A stretch of 64,000 bases of DNA from HGM13006 sp900757695 (GTDB lineage: Bacteria > Bacillota > Clostridia > Oscillospirales > Oscillospiraceae): assembly GCA_959607825.1 (NCBI GenBank), contig CAUHNW010000010.1:40109-104108 (forward strand). Direction: 5' to 3'. The position numbers and the translations under genes are program-made. This document shows, piece by piece, positions 25,048-33,752 of the stretch. How positions within the stretch are numbered: the first letter of the stretch is position 1; every line of letters begins with the position of its first letter. The notes beneath the pieces were generated by a model. The model was not told where the DNA came from and made no database searches. It was given only the letters and a program-made list of their open reading frames with translations.

Positions 25048-25076
25048 TTGTGAAACCCTCGCCGGTGTATTATAAT
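25048..25076 (+). promoter_or_regulatory. murC promoter
   Basis: TTGTGA (25048-25053), a 17-base spacer and a perfect TATAAT (25071-25076). Confidence 0.7.
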
Positions 25077-25171
25077 GGGGAGGACAGAAACGGATCCGGC
25101 CTCTGCTGCGCCGGTTTTCCAAAAGACTTTTTCGGAGCTGCTTGCAGCTTCTTATGTAGGAGGAACCAATT

Positions 25172-26554
25172 TTGCTTCATCATTCCACTTCAGAAATGGC
25201 TTCGTTCCTGAAGCCCGGAAAGCATGTCCATCTCATTGGCATCGGCGGCGTATCCATGTGTGCGCTGGGCATGGTGCTTCACGGCATGGGCATCCAAGTC
25301 ACCGGCTCTGACATGAATCAGAGCAAAACCACTGACCATCTGGAAGAGACGGGGATCCCCGTTGCCATCGGCCACAGAGCAGAAAACATTCAGGGGGCAG
25401 ACTGCATTATCCGCACTGCCGCTGTCCACGACGAGAACCCCGAAATTGTTGCTGCCGCACAGCAGGGTATCCCTGTATTTGAACGTGCCCAGTCCTGGGG
25501 CTACATCATGACCGCTTATAAAAACGCCGTCTGCTTCTCCGGCACCCACGGCAAAACCACCGCCACATCCATGATGACCCATATCGCCATGGAGGCAGGC
25601 ATCGACCCCACGGTCATGATCGGCGGCTATCTGAATCTTTTGGACGCAGGCCACCGGGTGGGCCATGGCGACACCATCATTATGGAGTCCTGCGAGTACT
25701 GCAATTCCTTCCTGAACTTCACCCCCACCATTGCCGTGATTCTTGATATTGATGCCGATCATCTGGACTTCTTCAAGGATCTGGAGGACATCAAGCACTC
25801 CTTCCGGCAGTTTGCGGAGCTGACCCCTGCGGATCGTGGCATCGTCATCGCCAATGGCATGGATAAAAACACCATGGATGCGCTGAAGGGCATTGACCGC
25901 CGGCTCATTACCTTCGGTCTGACCCCGGATATGGACGTCTATCCGGTCCACTTCGAGCGTGGTCATTCCAGCTTTGATGTCATGTGCAAGGGTTCCTTCT
26001 ATACCCACGTGGATCTGCGGGTACTGGGCCGCCACAACTGCATGGATGCACTGGCCGCCATTGCTGCCGCATGGGCGCTGGGCGTTGAGCCGGATGCCGT
26101 GACCAAGGGCCTCGTTTCCTTCACCGGCGCCGCCCGCCGTATGGAGTTCAAGGGCGTTTATCACGGTGCCGACATCTATGACGACTATGCCCACCACCCC
26201 GGTGAGCTGAAGGCCACGCTGGACGCCGTTCCCGAGCGCGGCTACAGCCGCACCATTGTGGTATTCCAGCCCCATACCTACTCCCGTACCAAAGCGCTGT
26301 TCCCTGAATTTGTGGAGCAGCTCTGCCGCCCCGATCTTACCATTCTGGCCGAGATCTATGCCGCCCGTGAGACAAATACCTATGGGATCTCCTCCAAGGA
26401 TCTGGCTGACCAGATTCCCGGTGCGGAATACTACAAGACCTTTGATGAGATCACCCAGCGGCTCAAGGAAATTGCCGCTCCAGGTGATTTGATTCTCACC
26501 ATTGGCGCAGGCGATATTTTCCGTGTCGGTGAGGCGCTGGCAAGTGCCGAATAA
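25172..26554 (+). CDS. murC: UDP-N-acetylmuramate--L-alanine ligase MurC
   Basis: 460 residues, full length. It adds L-Ala to UDP-MurNAc in the cytoplasm, the first peptide step of peptidoglycan synthesis. The N-terminal Rossmann motif is HLIGIGGVSMCALG, the ATP loop SGTHGKTTATSM, and the C-terminal Mur-ligase domain contains DDYAHHPGEL. The TTG start at 25172 has AGGAGG 8 bases upstream. It stands alone with its own promoter and terminator, away from any mur/fts cluster, as is common for murC in Clostridia. Confidence 0.96.
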   Translation: MLHHSTSEMASFLKPGKHVHLIGIGGVSMCALGMVLHGMGIQVTGSDMNQSKTTDHLEETGIPVAIGHRAENIQGADCIIRTAAVHDENPEIVAAAQQGIPVFERAQSWGYIMTAYKNAVCFSGTHGKTTATSMMTHIAMEAGIDPTVMIGGYLNLLDAGHRVGHGDTIIMESCEYCNSFLNFTPTIAVILDIDADHLDFFKDLEDIKHSFRQFAELTPADRGIVIANGMDKNTMDALKGIDRRLITFGLTPDMDVYPVHFERGHSSFDVMCKGSFYTHVDLRVLGRHNCMDALAAIAAAWALGVEPDAVTKGLVSFTGAARRMEFKGVYHGADIYDDYAHHPGELKATLDAVPERGYSRTIVVFQPHTYSRTKALFPEFVEQLCRPDLTILAEIYAARETNTYGISSKDLADQIPGAEYYKTFDEITQRLKEIAAPGDLILTIGAGDIFRVGEALASAE

Positions 26555-26562
26555 ACAGCAGC

Positions 26563-26589
26563 AAAAGCGCCGCAGTCTGCGGCGCTTTT
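26563..26589 (+). terminator. murC terminator
   Basis: GCGCCGCA pairs with TGCGGCGC, flanked by AAAA and TTTT. Confidence 0.88.
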
Positions 26590-26684
26590 CTTCTATCCCG
26601 CATCTTAACGGTTTCTTAAAGAGACGTCCTCTTTGTTTTTAATCCTCTATTTGTTAAACTATGACTTGGAAGGTGTGAAGAGAT

Positions 26685-27374
26685 ATGTATAAAATACTCA
26701 TCTGTGACGATGAAACGGATATCCGCAATGCCCTGAATATCTATCTCAGTGCGCAGGGCTATGAGACCGTGCTCTGCTCCAACGGGCAGGAAGCTCTGGA
26801 CGCTGTGGCCAAGGGCGGGATCGGCCTTGTGCTGCTGGATATCATGATGCCGGTGATGGATGGGATCACCGTTCTGTCCAAACTCCGAAAGACCAGCAAT
26901 GTCCCTGTCATTCTCCTGACGGCCAAGGGAGAAGATACCGACAAGGTACTGGGGCTGGACGTAGGCGCAGATGATTATATTACAAAGCCCTTTAATCCCA
27001 TGGAGGTGCTGGCCCGGGTAAAGTCTCAGCTGCGCCGGTATCTTCAGCTGGGTGCTGCTGTGGCCCCCAGCACGGAGCTCCATTGTGGCCCTGTTGCCAT
27101 GGATGACCGTTCCAAAACAGTCATGGTAGACGGAGACCCCATCAGCCTGACCCCCACGGAGTATGAGATCCTCAAGCTGTTTCTCACCCATCCGGGGCAG
27201 GTGTTCTCCATGTCAGAGATCTACCGTCAGGTCTGGAACGAGGCCCCGCTGGGTGCCGAAGGCACTGTAGCTGTACATATCCGCCACCTGCGAGAAAAAA
27301 TTGAGATCGACCCGGCCAATCCCCGCTGCCTGAAGGTGGTATGGGGCCAGGGCTATAAGTTTGTCTCAGATTGA
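26685..27374 (+). CDS. OmpR/PhoB-type response regulator
   Basis: 229 residues. The receiver domain has the acidic pair CDDE, the phospho-acceptor Asp52 (VLLDIMMPVMDG), a conserved Thr (LLTAKGED) and Lys (ITKPFNP). It is followed by a winged-helix DNA-binding domain (LTPTEYEILKLFLTHPGQVFS, then TVAVHIRHLREKIE). It is encoded 15 bases upstream of its sensor kinase and is the cytoplasmic output of that pair. The target genes are not evident; the surface beta-helix gene directly downstream is a possibility only. Confidence 0.95.
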   Translation: MYKILICDDETDIRNALNIYLSAQGYETVLCSNGQEALDAVAKGGIGLVLLDIMMPVMDGITVLSKLRKTSNVPVILLTAKGEDTDKVLGLDVGADDYITKPFNPMEVLARVKSQLRRYLQLGAAVAPSTELHCGPVAMDDRSKTVMVDGDPISLTPTEYEILKLFLTHPGQVFSMSEIYRQVWNEAPLGAEGTVAVHIRHLREKIEIDPANPRCLKVVWGQGYKFVSD

Positions 27375-27389
27375 TCGGAGTGATTTCGG

Positions 27390-29579
27390 ATGCCCCCATT
27401 CTTCAAAAAAACAAGCGTTAAGATCATCGGCGCCGTTTTATGTGTGCTGTGTCTGGCCGTGGGTATTTTCTTTGGGCTTATTTCCATGAATGTTGCCCTT
27501 TCCGGCGGTTTTTCCAGTCGGACAGAGCTCTACAACAGTATGATCGCAGACCGACTGGATCGAGATGTGGATCTCATTATGCACGGCTACTTTGACCCCA
27601 GCGATCCATCCCATCCCTGGGTCTCCTACTACACCGGCTCCATCTACACTGGTCATAATTCCAATTTGCTCTGGACGATCACCGATTCCGCCACCGGCGA
27701 TGTCGTGCTCTCCACCTATGACGGTGAAGATGCCAACGCCGTTTTATCCCAGCCCTTCTATTATTCCACCACGCAGGCAAGCCCTCGGGATATCTACACC
27801 GTGACCAGTCAGCTGTTTTACTGCGACGGTCAGCTGTACTCCTACAGTGAGAATGACGATTCCTTCTCTGTACTCAAAACCTCCGCCACACAGGAGATCT
27901 CCGGCATTGAGGAGCTTGACCCGCTTGCAAAGGACCTTGGCTTTACCTATAACGGCTCTCACTACAATTATCAATCCGACTATGGGCTTTTCTTCTGGTC
28001 CGATGATACTACGGAGATCTATACTTCTGTAGATTCCGACTACGTCATCACCTGCTATCTGCTCAGCGCGCTTCCCTACCAGGATACCTATTGGAAGATC
28101 TTTAACTTCTGCTCCATTCTTTACCCCTACCGCTTCCTGTTCTGCGGTCTTGCGGTTGGCTTTATGCTGCTGGGACTGGTTTTACTGATCCTGCTGTGCT
28201 GCAGTGTAGGGCGTGTCAGTGGAAATGACGATGCCGTACTGAATCCCATTCACAGGATCCCCGGCGAACTGATACTGGCTCCGCTGGTATTCGCATTCCT
28301 GATAGGCATTTCTCTGGCAGATCTGGGGCTTCTGTATTCTACCGTCTCTCTGATCGAACTGGGTGCCGCCGCGGCATTGCTGGCTCTGACCGTCACCTAT
28401 CTGCTCCCCTCTCTATGCGTTCGAGTCAAGACCCATACGCTGCTCTCCAACACGCTGTGCGCGCGGCTGCTGCGGGGACTAAAGCGCCTTTGGAGCAAAT
28501 CACGCTCTGCCCTCGTTGCGGTATTTCTGCATCTCCCGCTGATCTGGAAGGTGCTTGGCGCCTATCTGCTTCTTTGTATTCTGGAGCTGATCGGACTCAG
28601 CCTGTTCTTCTGGGGCAATGGCATGCTTTACTTCTTCTGGGTCTTTGAAAAGCTGCTGGTGGGTGGTATCATCGCCTATGTCTGCATGAGCTTTCTGCGG
28701 CTGAAGTCTGGTGCGGAGCGGATTGCCGCAGGAGACTATAACACCAAGGTCTCCACCGATCATCTGGTGCTGGAGTTCAAAACCACCGCCGAGACCCTCA
28801 ATCACATTCAGGATGGCATCAGCACCGCCGTGGATCGCCGTATGCGCTCCGAGCGGCTGAAAACCGAGCTCATCACCAATGTGTCCCACGACCTCAAAAC
28901 GCCGCTGACCTCCATCGTCAGCTATGTGGATCTTCTGAAGCAGGAACCTGCCGGTTCCCCCGCCGCTGAGGAATATCTCCAGGTGCTGGATCGGCAGTCC
29001 GCCCGGCTGAAAAAGCTCATCGAGGATCTGGTAGAGGCCAGCAAGGCATCTACGGGCAACATTGCCGTACATGCCGAGCCGCTGGACTTCTCCATGCTGC
29101 TGGGACAGGCTTTGGGAGAATATAGCGAACGGCTGGAAAAAGCCGGGCTCACACCTGTTTCAAAACTCCCTGACAGTCCGGTCATGATCTCCGCGGACGG
29201 GCGTCTCCTCTGGCGCATTCTCGACAATCTTTTGGGCAATGCCGTGAAATACGCCATGCCCGGCACACGGCTCTATGTGACCCTCACCGCCGACACCCAC
29301 GCCATCGTCACCTTCCGCAATATCTCCCGGGATCCTCTGGACGTGACCCCGGAGGAGCTCATGGAACGCTTTGTCCGAGGCGATTCCTCCCGGCACACTG
29401 AGGGCAGCGGCCTGGGCCTGTCCATTGCGAAAAGCCTGGCGGAATCCATGGGCGGAGAATTTATTCTCTCTGTGGACGGCGACCTGTTCAAGGCTGCCGT
29501 GATCTTCCCGGTACTTCCGTCCCCCGCTCCCGCTCCGGAGCCGCTGGATACACCGCCGTCTTTGGGGCCCAGCACATAG
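27390..29579 (+). CDS. Membrane sensor histidine kinase
   Basis: 729 residues. An N-terminal TM helix (about 12-32) precedes an extracytoplasmic sensor of about 200 residues with many Tyr/Asp/Ser. Several further TM helices follow (about 245-430), then a HAMP-like linker, HisKA with NVSHDLKTPL (His500) and a HATPase domain with NLLGNAVKYA and GSGLGLSIAK. The extra TM block makes it longer than a simple two-TM kinase. GGAG lies upstream of the ATG. The signal is unknown. The C-terminal tail is Pro-rich. Confidence 0.93.
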   Translation: MPPFFKKTSVKIIGAVLCVLCLAVGIFFGLISMNVALSGGFSSRTELYNSMIADRLDRDVDLIMHGYFDPSDPSHPWVSYYTGSIYTGHNSNLLWTITDSATGDVVLSTYDGEDANAVLSQPFYYSTTQASPRDIYTVTSQLFYCDGQLYSYSENDDSFSVLKTSATQEISGIEELDPLAKDLGFTYNGSHYNYQSDYGLFFWSDDTTEIYTSVDSDYVITCYLLSALPYQDTYWKIFNFCSILYPYRFLFCGLAVGFMLLGLVLLILLCCSVGRVSGNDDAVLNPIHRIPGELILAPLVFAFLIGISLADLGLLYSTVSLIELGAAAALLALTVTYLLPSLCVRVKTHTLLSNTLCARLLRGLKRLWSKSRSALVAVFLHLPLIWKVLGAYLLLCILELIGLSLFFWGNGMLYFFWVFEKLLVGGIIAYVCMSFLRLKSGAERIAAGDYNTKVSTDHLVLEFKTTAETLNHIQDGISTAVDRRMRSERLKTELITNVSHDLKTPLTSIVSYVDLLKQEPAGSPAAEEYLQVLDRQSARLKKLIEDLVEASKASTGNIAVHAEPLDFSMLLGQALGEYSERLEKAGLTPVSKLPDSPVMISADGRLLWRILDNLLGNAVKYAMPGTRLYVTLTADTHAIVTFRNISRDPLDVTPEELMERFVRGDSSRHTEGSGLGLSIAKSLAESMGGEFILSVDGDLFKAAVIFPVLPSPAPAPEPLDTPPSLGPST

Positions 29580-29586
29580 TATTGCC

Positions 29587-29637
29587 GCGCAGGCAGCCTG
29601 TCATTTTGAGAGGTTGCCTGCGCATTTGTTTTTTCTT
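29587..29637 (+). terminator. Terminator of the two-component operon
   Basis: GCGCAGGCA pairs with TGCCTGCGC, followed by a T-rich stretch. Confidence 0.82.
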
Positions 29638-29702
29638 TTCCATGCTCTGTTCTACCAAATGCATCCTGCCGGTTCTATTTCGTCAGCTGGAGCAGGTTTT
29701 TC

Positions 29703-29731
29703 ATGACAATCGTGCTTCAGCGCTGTAGAAT
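29703..29731 (+). promoter_or_regulatory. Probable promoter of the beta-helix protein gene
   Basis: ATGACA (29703-29708), a 17-base spacer and TAGAAT (29726-29731). Confidence 0.5.
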
Positions 29732-29764
29732 AAGAGCGGAAACAATGAGAAAGGAAGAATTGAC

Positions 29765-31630
29765 ATGAAACGACCTTATACGCTCCGCGTCTCTGCCATC
29801 GCCCTGTCCCTCTCTCTAGTATTGGGCTCCGGTGTTTTGGCCACTGATGTTCCCCCCGGCGGCTTCGGCGGCAACGTGCCCCCACCGCCTCCCGGCGGCG
29901 GCTCCATGACCTTCTATACCGGTGATGCTGTGACGGATCTGGAAAGCGGCGATTATACCGGTGAGGTTTTCCCGGACTCCACCGGCGAAACGGAGGTTGC
30001 CCTACGGGTAGGCCCCGGCGTAACCGCCACCCTTACGGATTCCACGGTCACCAAAACTGCCGGTGACATGACCGGCGACGACGGAAGCTTTTACGGCGTC
30101 AACTCCGGCGTGCTGGCCTATTCCGAGGATGCATCCACCCCTGCCGAATTGACCATTCAGGGCGGCAAGGTGGAAACCTCCGCAAACGGCGCCAACGGCG
30201 TCTTTGCCTACGGCTCCTCCACGATCAATCTCGAAAACGCCACCGTCACCACCACCGGCGAAGGCGGTTCCGGCGGCATTATGGTTGCAGGCGGCGGCAC
30301 CCTCTACGCCAAGGACTGCAACGTCACCACCGAGGGCGGTTCTTCCGCTGCCATTCGCTCTGACCGCGGCTCCGGTCTGATGGTGGTCGATGGCGGCACC
30401 TATATTGCAAACGGCTCCAAGGGTACCGGCTCTCCCGCCATTTACTGCGTGGCGGATATCACGGTATCCAACGCCACCATGCAGGCCGGCAATGCGCAGG
30501 CTCTGTGTTTTGAGGGCCGGAACCCTGCCCACATTTACAACTCCTATCTAGAGGGCAATTATACCGCCTCCGATGATGACGAGAACTGCAATGTCATGGT
30601 CTATCAGTCCATGTCCGGCGATGCTGCCGAGGGCACCAGCTACTGCACCATGGTAGGCGGTGTGCTGAAGGCCAACAACGTCTCCGAAAACGGCAATGCA
30701 AAGATGTTCTACACCACCAACACCTACTGCTATATCAACCTCTGTGATGTAGAAATGATCTATCCAAAGGGTATGGACACCTTCCTGCTGTGTGCCTGCA
30801 ACACCAATCAGCGTGGATGGGGCACCGCAGGTGCCAACGGCTCCGAATGCGTCCTCTACACCATTGATCAGGATGTGGACGGCAACATCATCTACGATAC
30901 TTGGAGCTATCTGGGCTGCTATTTCACCAAGGATTCCGAAGTCACCGGCGCAATTCTCTGCCGGGAAGACAACGGTGACCGTGGCTGCGATGTCTATATG
31001 GATCCGACCGCCGAATGGACCGTCACCGGCGACAGCATGGTGCGGGACTTCTATACCGGCGGTGCAGAGATCGAGGACGATCAGGACCGCATCGTATCTA
31101 TCGTGGGTGCCGACGGCACGGTATATGTGCAGGGCGACAGTGATTATACCATCACCGTTACCGGTACATTCGGCACGGATGATCTGACTGCCTTTGAACA
31201 CGTTCCCGGTATCGGCACCGTAGCCGACGGCGAATACACTTTTAACACCGATGTTAAGGATTATGTGAACCTCGACTACATCCCCACCGCACCGGACGGC
31301 ACCGTTTACGAAGACGCCGCATGGGAAGGTGCTCATCTGACCGCCCAGCAGCCTGCGGTGCCTGAGGCATCCGCCGAGGCGTCTGCGCCCGAAGCGGTCA
31401 TGGACTCCGCCGAAGTGCCCACTCCCGAGCCCACCGCCGCAGTGGAGCCCGAAGCCGCACCGGAGACTGCACAGCCTGAGGAAGCTCCCGCTGCGGAAGA
31501 TTCCCCCGCAGGAACAGAGGCCCCTGCCGCTCAGAGCCATACGCCCATTGTCATCATCGTAATCGTTGTGCTGCTGGCTGCCGCCGTGGTCATCTATCTG
31601 GTTGTAAAGAACAAGAAAAAGAAGTCATAA
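29765..31630 (+). CDS. Surface-anchored right-handed beta-helix-like protein
   Basis: 621 residues. A signal peptide ends near LGSGVLA, then comes a Pro/Gly-rich linker with PPPPP. A long Gly/Thr/Asn-rich body follows (about 45-500), with repeated short strands such as ASTPAELTIQGG, GSSTINLENATV and GGTLYAKDCNV, the pattern of a parallel beta-helix. Next is an Ala/Pro/Glu-rich wall-spanning stalk (about 530-590), one TM helix (about 595-615) and a Lys-rich stop-transfer tail. It is therefore a C-terminally membrane-anchored surface protein. Adhesion or glycan binding is possible but not shown; no catalytic motif was seen. Confidence 0.72.
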   Translation: MKRPYTLRVSAIALSLSLVLGSGVLATDVPPGGFGGNVPPPPPGGGSMTFYTGDAVTDLESGDYTGEVFPDSTGETEVALRVGPGVTATLTDSTVTKTAGDMTGDDGSFYGVNSGVLAYSEDASTPAELTIQGGKVETSANGANGVFAYGSSTINLENATVTTTGEGGSGGIMVAGGGTLYAKDCNVTTEGGSSAAIRSDRGSGLMVVDGGTYIANGSKGTGSPAIYCVADITVSNATMQAGNAQALCFEGRNPAHIYNSYLEGNYTASDDDENCNVMVYQSMSGDAAEGTSYCTMVGGVLKANNVSENGNAKMFYTTNTYCYINLCDVEMIYPKGMDTFLLCACNTNQRGWGTAGANGSECVLYTIDQDVDGNIIYDTWSYLGCYFTKDSEVTGAILCREDNGDRGCDVYMDPTAEWTVTGDSMVRDFYTGGAEIEDDQDRIVSIVGADGTVYVQGDSDYTITVTGTFGTDDLTAFEHVPGIGTVADGEYTFNTDVKDYVNLDYIPTAPDGTVYEDAAWEGAHLTAQQPAVPEASAEASAPEAVMDSAEVPTPEPTAAVEPEAAPETAQPEEAPAAEDSPAGTEAPAAQSHTPIVIIVIVVLLAAAVVIYLVVKNKKKKS

Positions 31631-31640
31631 ACCTATTGGA

Positions 31641-31677
31641 GGTGTGCTGTAAAGAGTTTTGCAGCACACCCCTTTTT
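31641..31677 (+). terminator. Terminator of the beta-helix gene
   Basis: GGTGTGCTG pairs with CAGCACACC, followed by CCTTTTT. Confidence 0.88.
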
Positions 31678-31706
31678 ACTTTAATGAAACTTTAAATATG
31701 CCTTAC

Positions 31707-31735
31707 TTGTCCCAGCCGTCCTCGTATGCTATAAT
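31707..31735 (+). promoter_or_regulatory. Promoter of the permease/adaptor/binding-protein operon
   Basis: TTGTCC (31707-31712), a 17-base spacer and TATAAT (31730-31735). It is the only clear promoter before 39478 on this strand. Confidence 0.7.
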
Positions 31736-31859
31736 TGTACTAAGCTGATTAATACAGTTTTCTCTCGCCGGCCGCAGAATTATTTTCTTTTTGGGGAAAC
31801 CTTATGCCCCAATCCTGCGTCTATACATAGTGAAATCTGACAGAACCGAGGTGAAGCCC

Positions 31860-32783
31860 ATGAAGAAGCGCCCAAAAACAAAAGAACGCCATTCTCACCT
31901 GACCCCGGCAGAGCGCCGAGAAAAGCGCAGGGAGCGTCTGGTCAGTCTTGCTTTTGTCTCCCCCAGTCTGTTGGGAATTTTGATTTTCTTTGTGCTGCCC
32001 TTCTTTGTGGTGATCTATTACGCCTTTGTGAACAACCCGGTGCTCCATGAATTTGTGGGCTTCGACAACTTTCGGAACCTGTTTCAAAACCAATCCTTTC
32101 GGCTGGCCGCAAAAAATACGGCAATCTTTTCCCTGATTTCCGTGCCCTCCGCTGTCATTGGCTCGCTGCTGCTGGCCTGTATGCTCAGCCAAAAGATCCC
32201 TCTGCGCAGCCAGATCCGCACCTTTATGCTCTCTCCGCTGATGGTGCCGGTGGCCTCCATTGTTCTGATCTGGCAGGTCATCTTCAGCAACAACGGTGCG
32301 CTGAACGACTTTCTGGGCCTTTTCGGCGTGGAGAAGATCGACTGGATGAAGTCGGAATTTAACCGCTATGTGGTAGTGCTGCTGTTTCTATGGAAAAACG
32401 TAGGCTACGACATGATCCTGTTTTTGGCCGCCCTTTCCAACGTCCCCACGGACATTCAGGAAATGGCCATGCTGGAGGGTGCCGGCTCTGTCCGGATCTT
32501 CTTCCAGATCAAGCTCCGCTACATCTTCCCCACCATCCTGTTCGTCACCATTCTCAGTCTCATCAATTCCATGAAAATCTTTCGGGAGGTCTATCTGCTC
32601 ACCGGAAAATATCCCTATGACGGACTTTATTTATTGCAGCACTTTATGAACAACACCTTTGAGAGTATGGATTATCAGAAGCTCTCCGCTGCGGCGCTGG
32701 TGATGGCCGCAGTGATGGTGGTCATCATTGGGCTGCTGTTTCTGGTGGACAATAAATTGGGAAAGGATGTGGAAGAAGAATGA
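31860..32783 (+). CDS. Carbohydrate ABC transporter permease, MalF/UgpA type
   Basis: 307 residues. A basic start is followed by about six TM helices with the BPD_transp_1 EAA loop (EMAMLEGAGSVRIFFQIKLRYIFP). It forms half of a sugar-type import channel. The ATG at 31860 has GAGGTGA upstream; an in-frame ATG at 31791 lacks one. It overlaps the next permease by 4 bases (ATGA). The operon has no ATPase gene, so a shared ATPase of MsmK type encoded elsewhere is presumed. Confidence 0.92.
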   Translation: MKKRPKTKERHSHLTPAERREKRRERLVSLAFVSPSLLGILIFFVLPFFVVIYYAFVNNPVLHEFVGFDNFRNLFQNQSFRLAAKNTAIFSLISVPSAVIGSLLLACMLSQKIPLRSQIRTFMLSPLMVPVASIVLIWQVIFSNNGALNDFLGLFGVEKIDWMKSEFNRYVVVLLFLWKNVGYDMILFLAALSNVPTDIQEMAMLEGAGSVRIFFQIKLRYIFPTILFVTILSLINSMKIFREVYLLTGKYPYDGLYLLQHFMNNTFESMDYQKLSAAALVMAAVMVVIIGLLFLVDNKLGKDVEEE

Positions 32784-33733
32784 AGCGGCATCCTACCCCA
32801 AAAAACAGAAGTCGGAATTACTATCAGAGAAAAAAATTGGCAGTTCGCATCTTACTTACCGTGATTGCCCTGAGCATGGCGCTGCTGTTTTTAACCCCCA
32901 TTGTTCTGACCATCACCAACTCCTTTATGACTCAGAGTGAAATCACCGCCAACTACGGCGCTGTATTCGGCAACACCACAGCCGGCTCCGGGGATGACAG
33001 CACCAATCAGGCCGTGACCAGTTATATCTCAGAAAAGGTCAATCTGAAATTCATTCCGGATATGGTATCCTTTCAGCAGTACTGGACCGTACTCTTTAAC
33101 AGCCCCTCTTACCTGCTGAAATTCTGGAACTCTGTGATTCTCACCGTCCCCATCGTCATCTTTCAGGTGGCACTGGCTTCTCTGGCCGCCTACGGATTTT
33201 CCCGCTACCGTGGAAAAGTTCGGGAGCTGGTCTTTTTCGGCTATATCATTCTGATGCTGATGCCCTATCAGGTCACGCTGGTGCCCAACTATCTGGTATC
33301 TCGATGGCTCGGCCTGCTGGATACCAACTGGGCCATTATCCTGCCTGGCATCTTTGCTCCATTCAGCGTTTTTCTTCTGACCAAAAACATGCGCCGCATT
33401 CCAAAGTCCTATATCGAGGCAGCCCAGCTGGACGGTGCCGGGGAATGGCAGATCTTTTTCCAGGTGTGCCTGCCCATGTGCAAAAGCGCATTGGTCAGCG
33501 TAGCCATGCTGGTGTTCATCGACTACTGGAATATGGTCGAACAGCCCCTGATCCTGTTTACCGATCAGGAAAAGTACCCCCTGAGCGTATTCCTCAGCGA
33601 GATCAACAGTGGTGAGGTGGGCGTAGCCTTTGCCGTGGCCGTGATCTACATGGTCCCCACGCTGCTGATGTTCCTGTGGGGAGAAGAATATCTGGAGGAA
33701 GGCATCACCTACTCCGGCGGAATTAAGGGATAA
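32780..33733 (+). CDS. Carbohydrate ABC transporter permease, MalG/UgpE type
   Basis: 317 residues, about six TM helices. The EAA loop is YIEAAQLDGAGEWQIFFQVCLPMCK and the C-terminus has the usual EEYLEEGITYSGGIKG ending. An extracytoplasmic insertion of about 60 residues after TM1 (rich in Asn/Thr/Ser) is larger than in MalG-type proteins such as UgpE. It pairs with the preceding permease. The adaptor gene follows after 19 bases, so all are one transcript. Confidence 0.92.
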   Translation: MKRHPTPKNRSRNYYQRKKLAVRILLTVIALSMALLFLTPIVLTITNSFMTQSEITANYGAVFGNTTAGSGDDSTNQAVTSYISEKVNLKFIPDMVSFQQYWTVLFNSPSYLLKFWNSVILTVPIVIFQVALASLAAYGFSRYRGKVRELVFFGYIILMLMPYQVTLVPNYLVSRWLGLLDTNWAIILPGIFAPFSVFLLTKNMRRIPKSYIEAAQLDGAGEWQIFFQVCLPMCKSALVSVAMLVFIDYWNMVEQPLILFTDQEKYPLSVFLSEINSGEVGVAFAVAVIYMVPTLLMFLWGEEYLEEGITYSGGIKG

Positions 33734-33752
33734 ATGAGACGAGGTGGAAACC

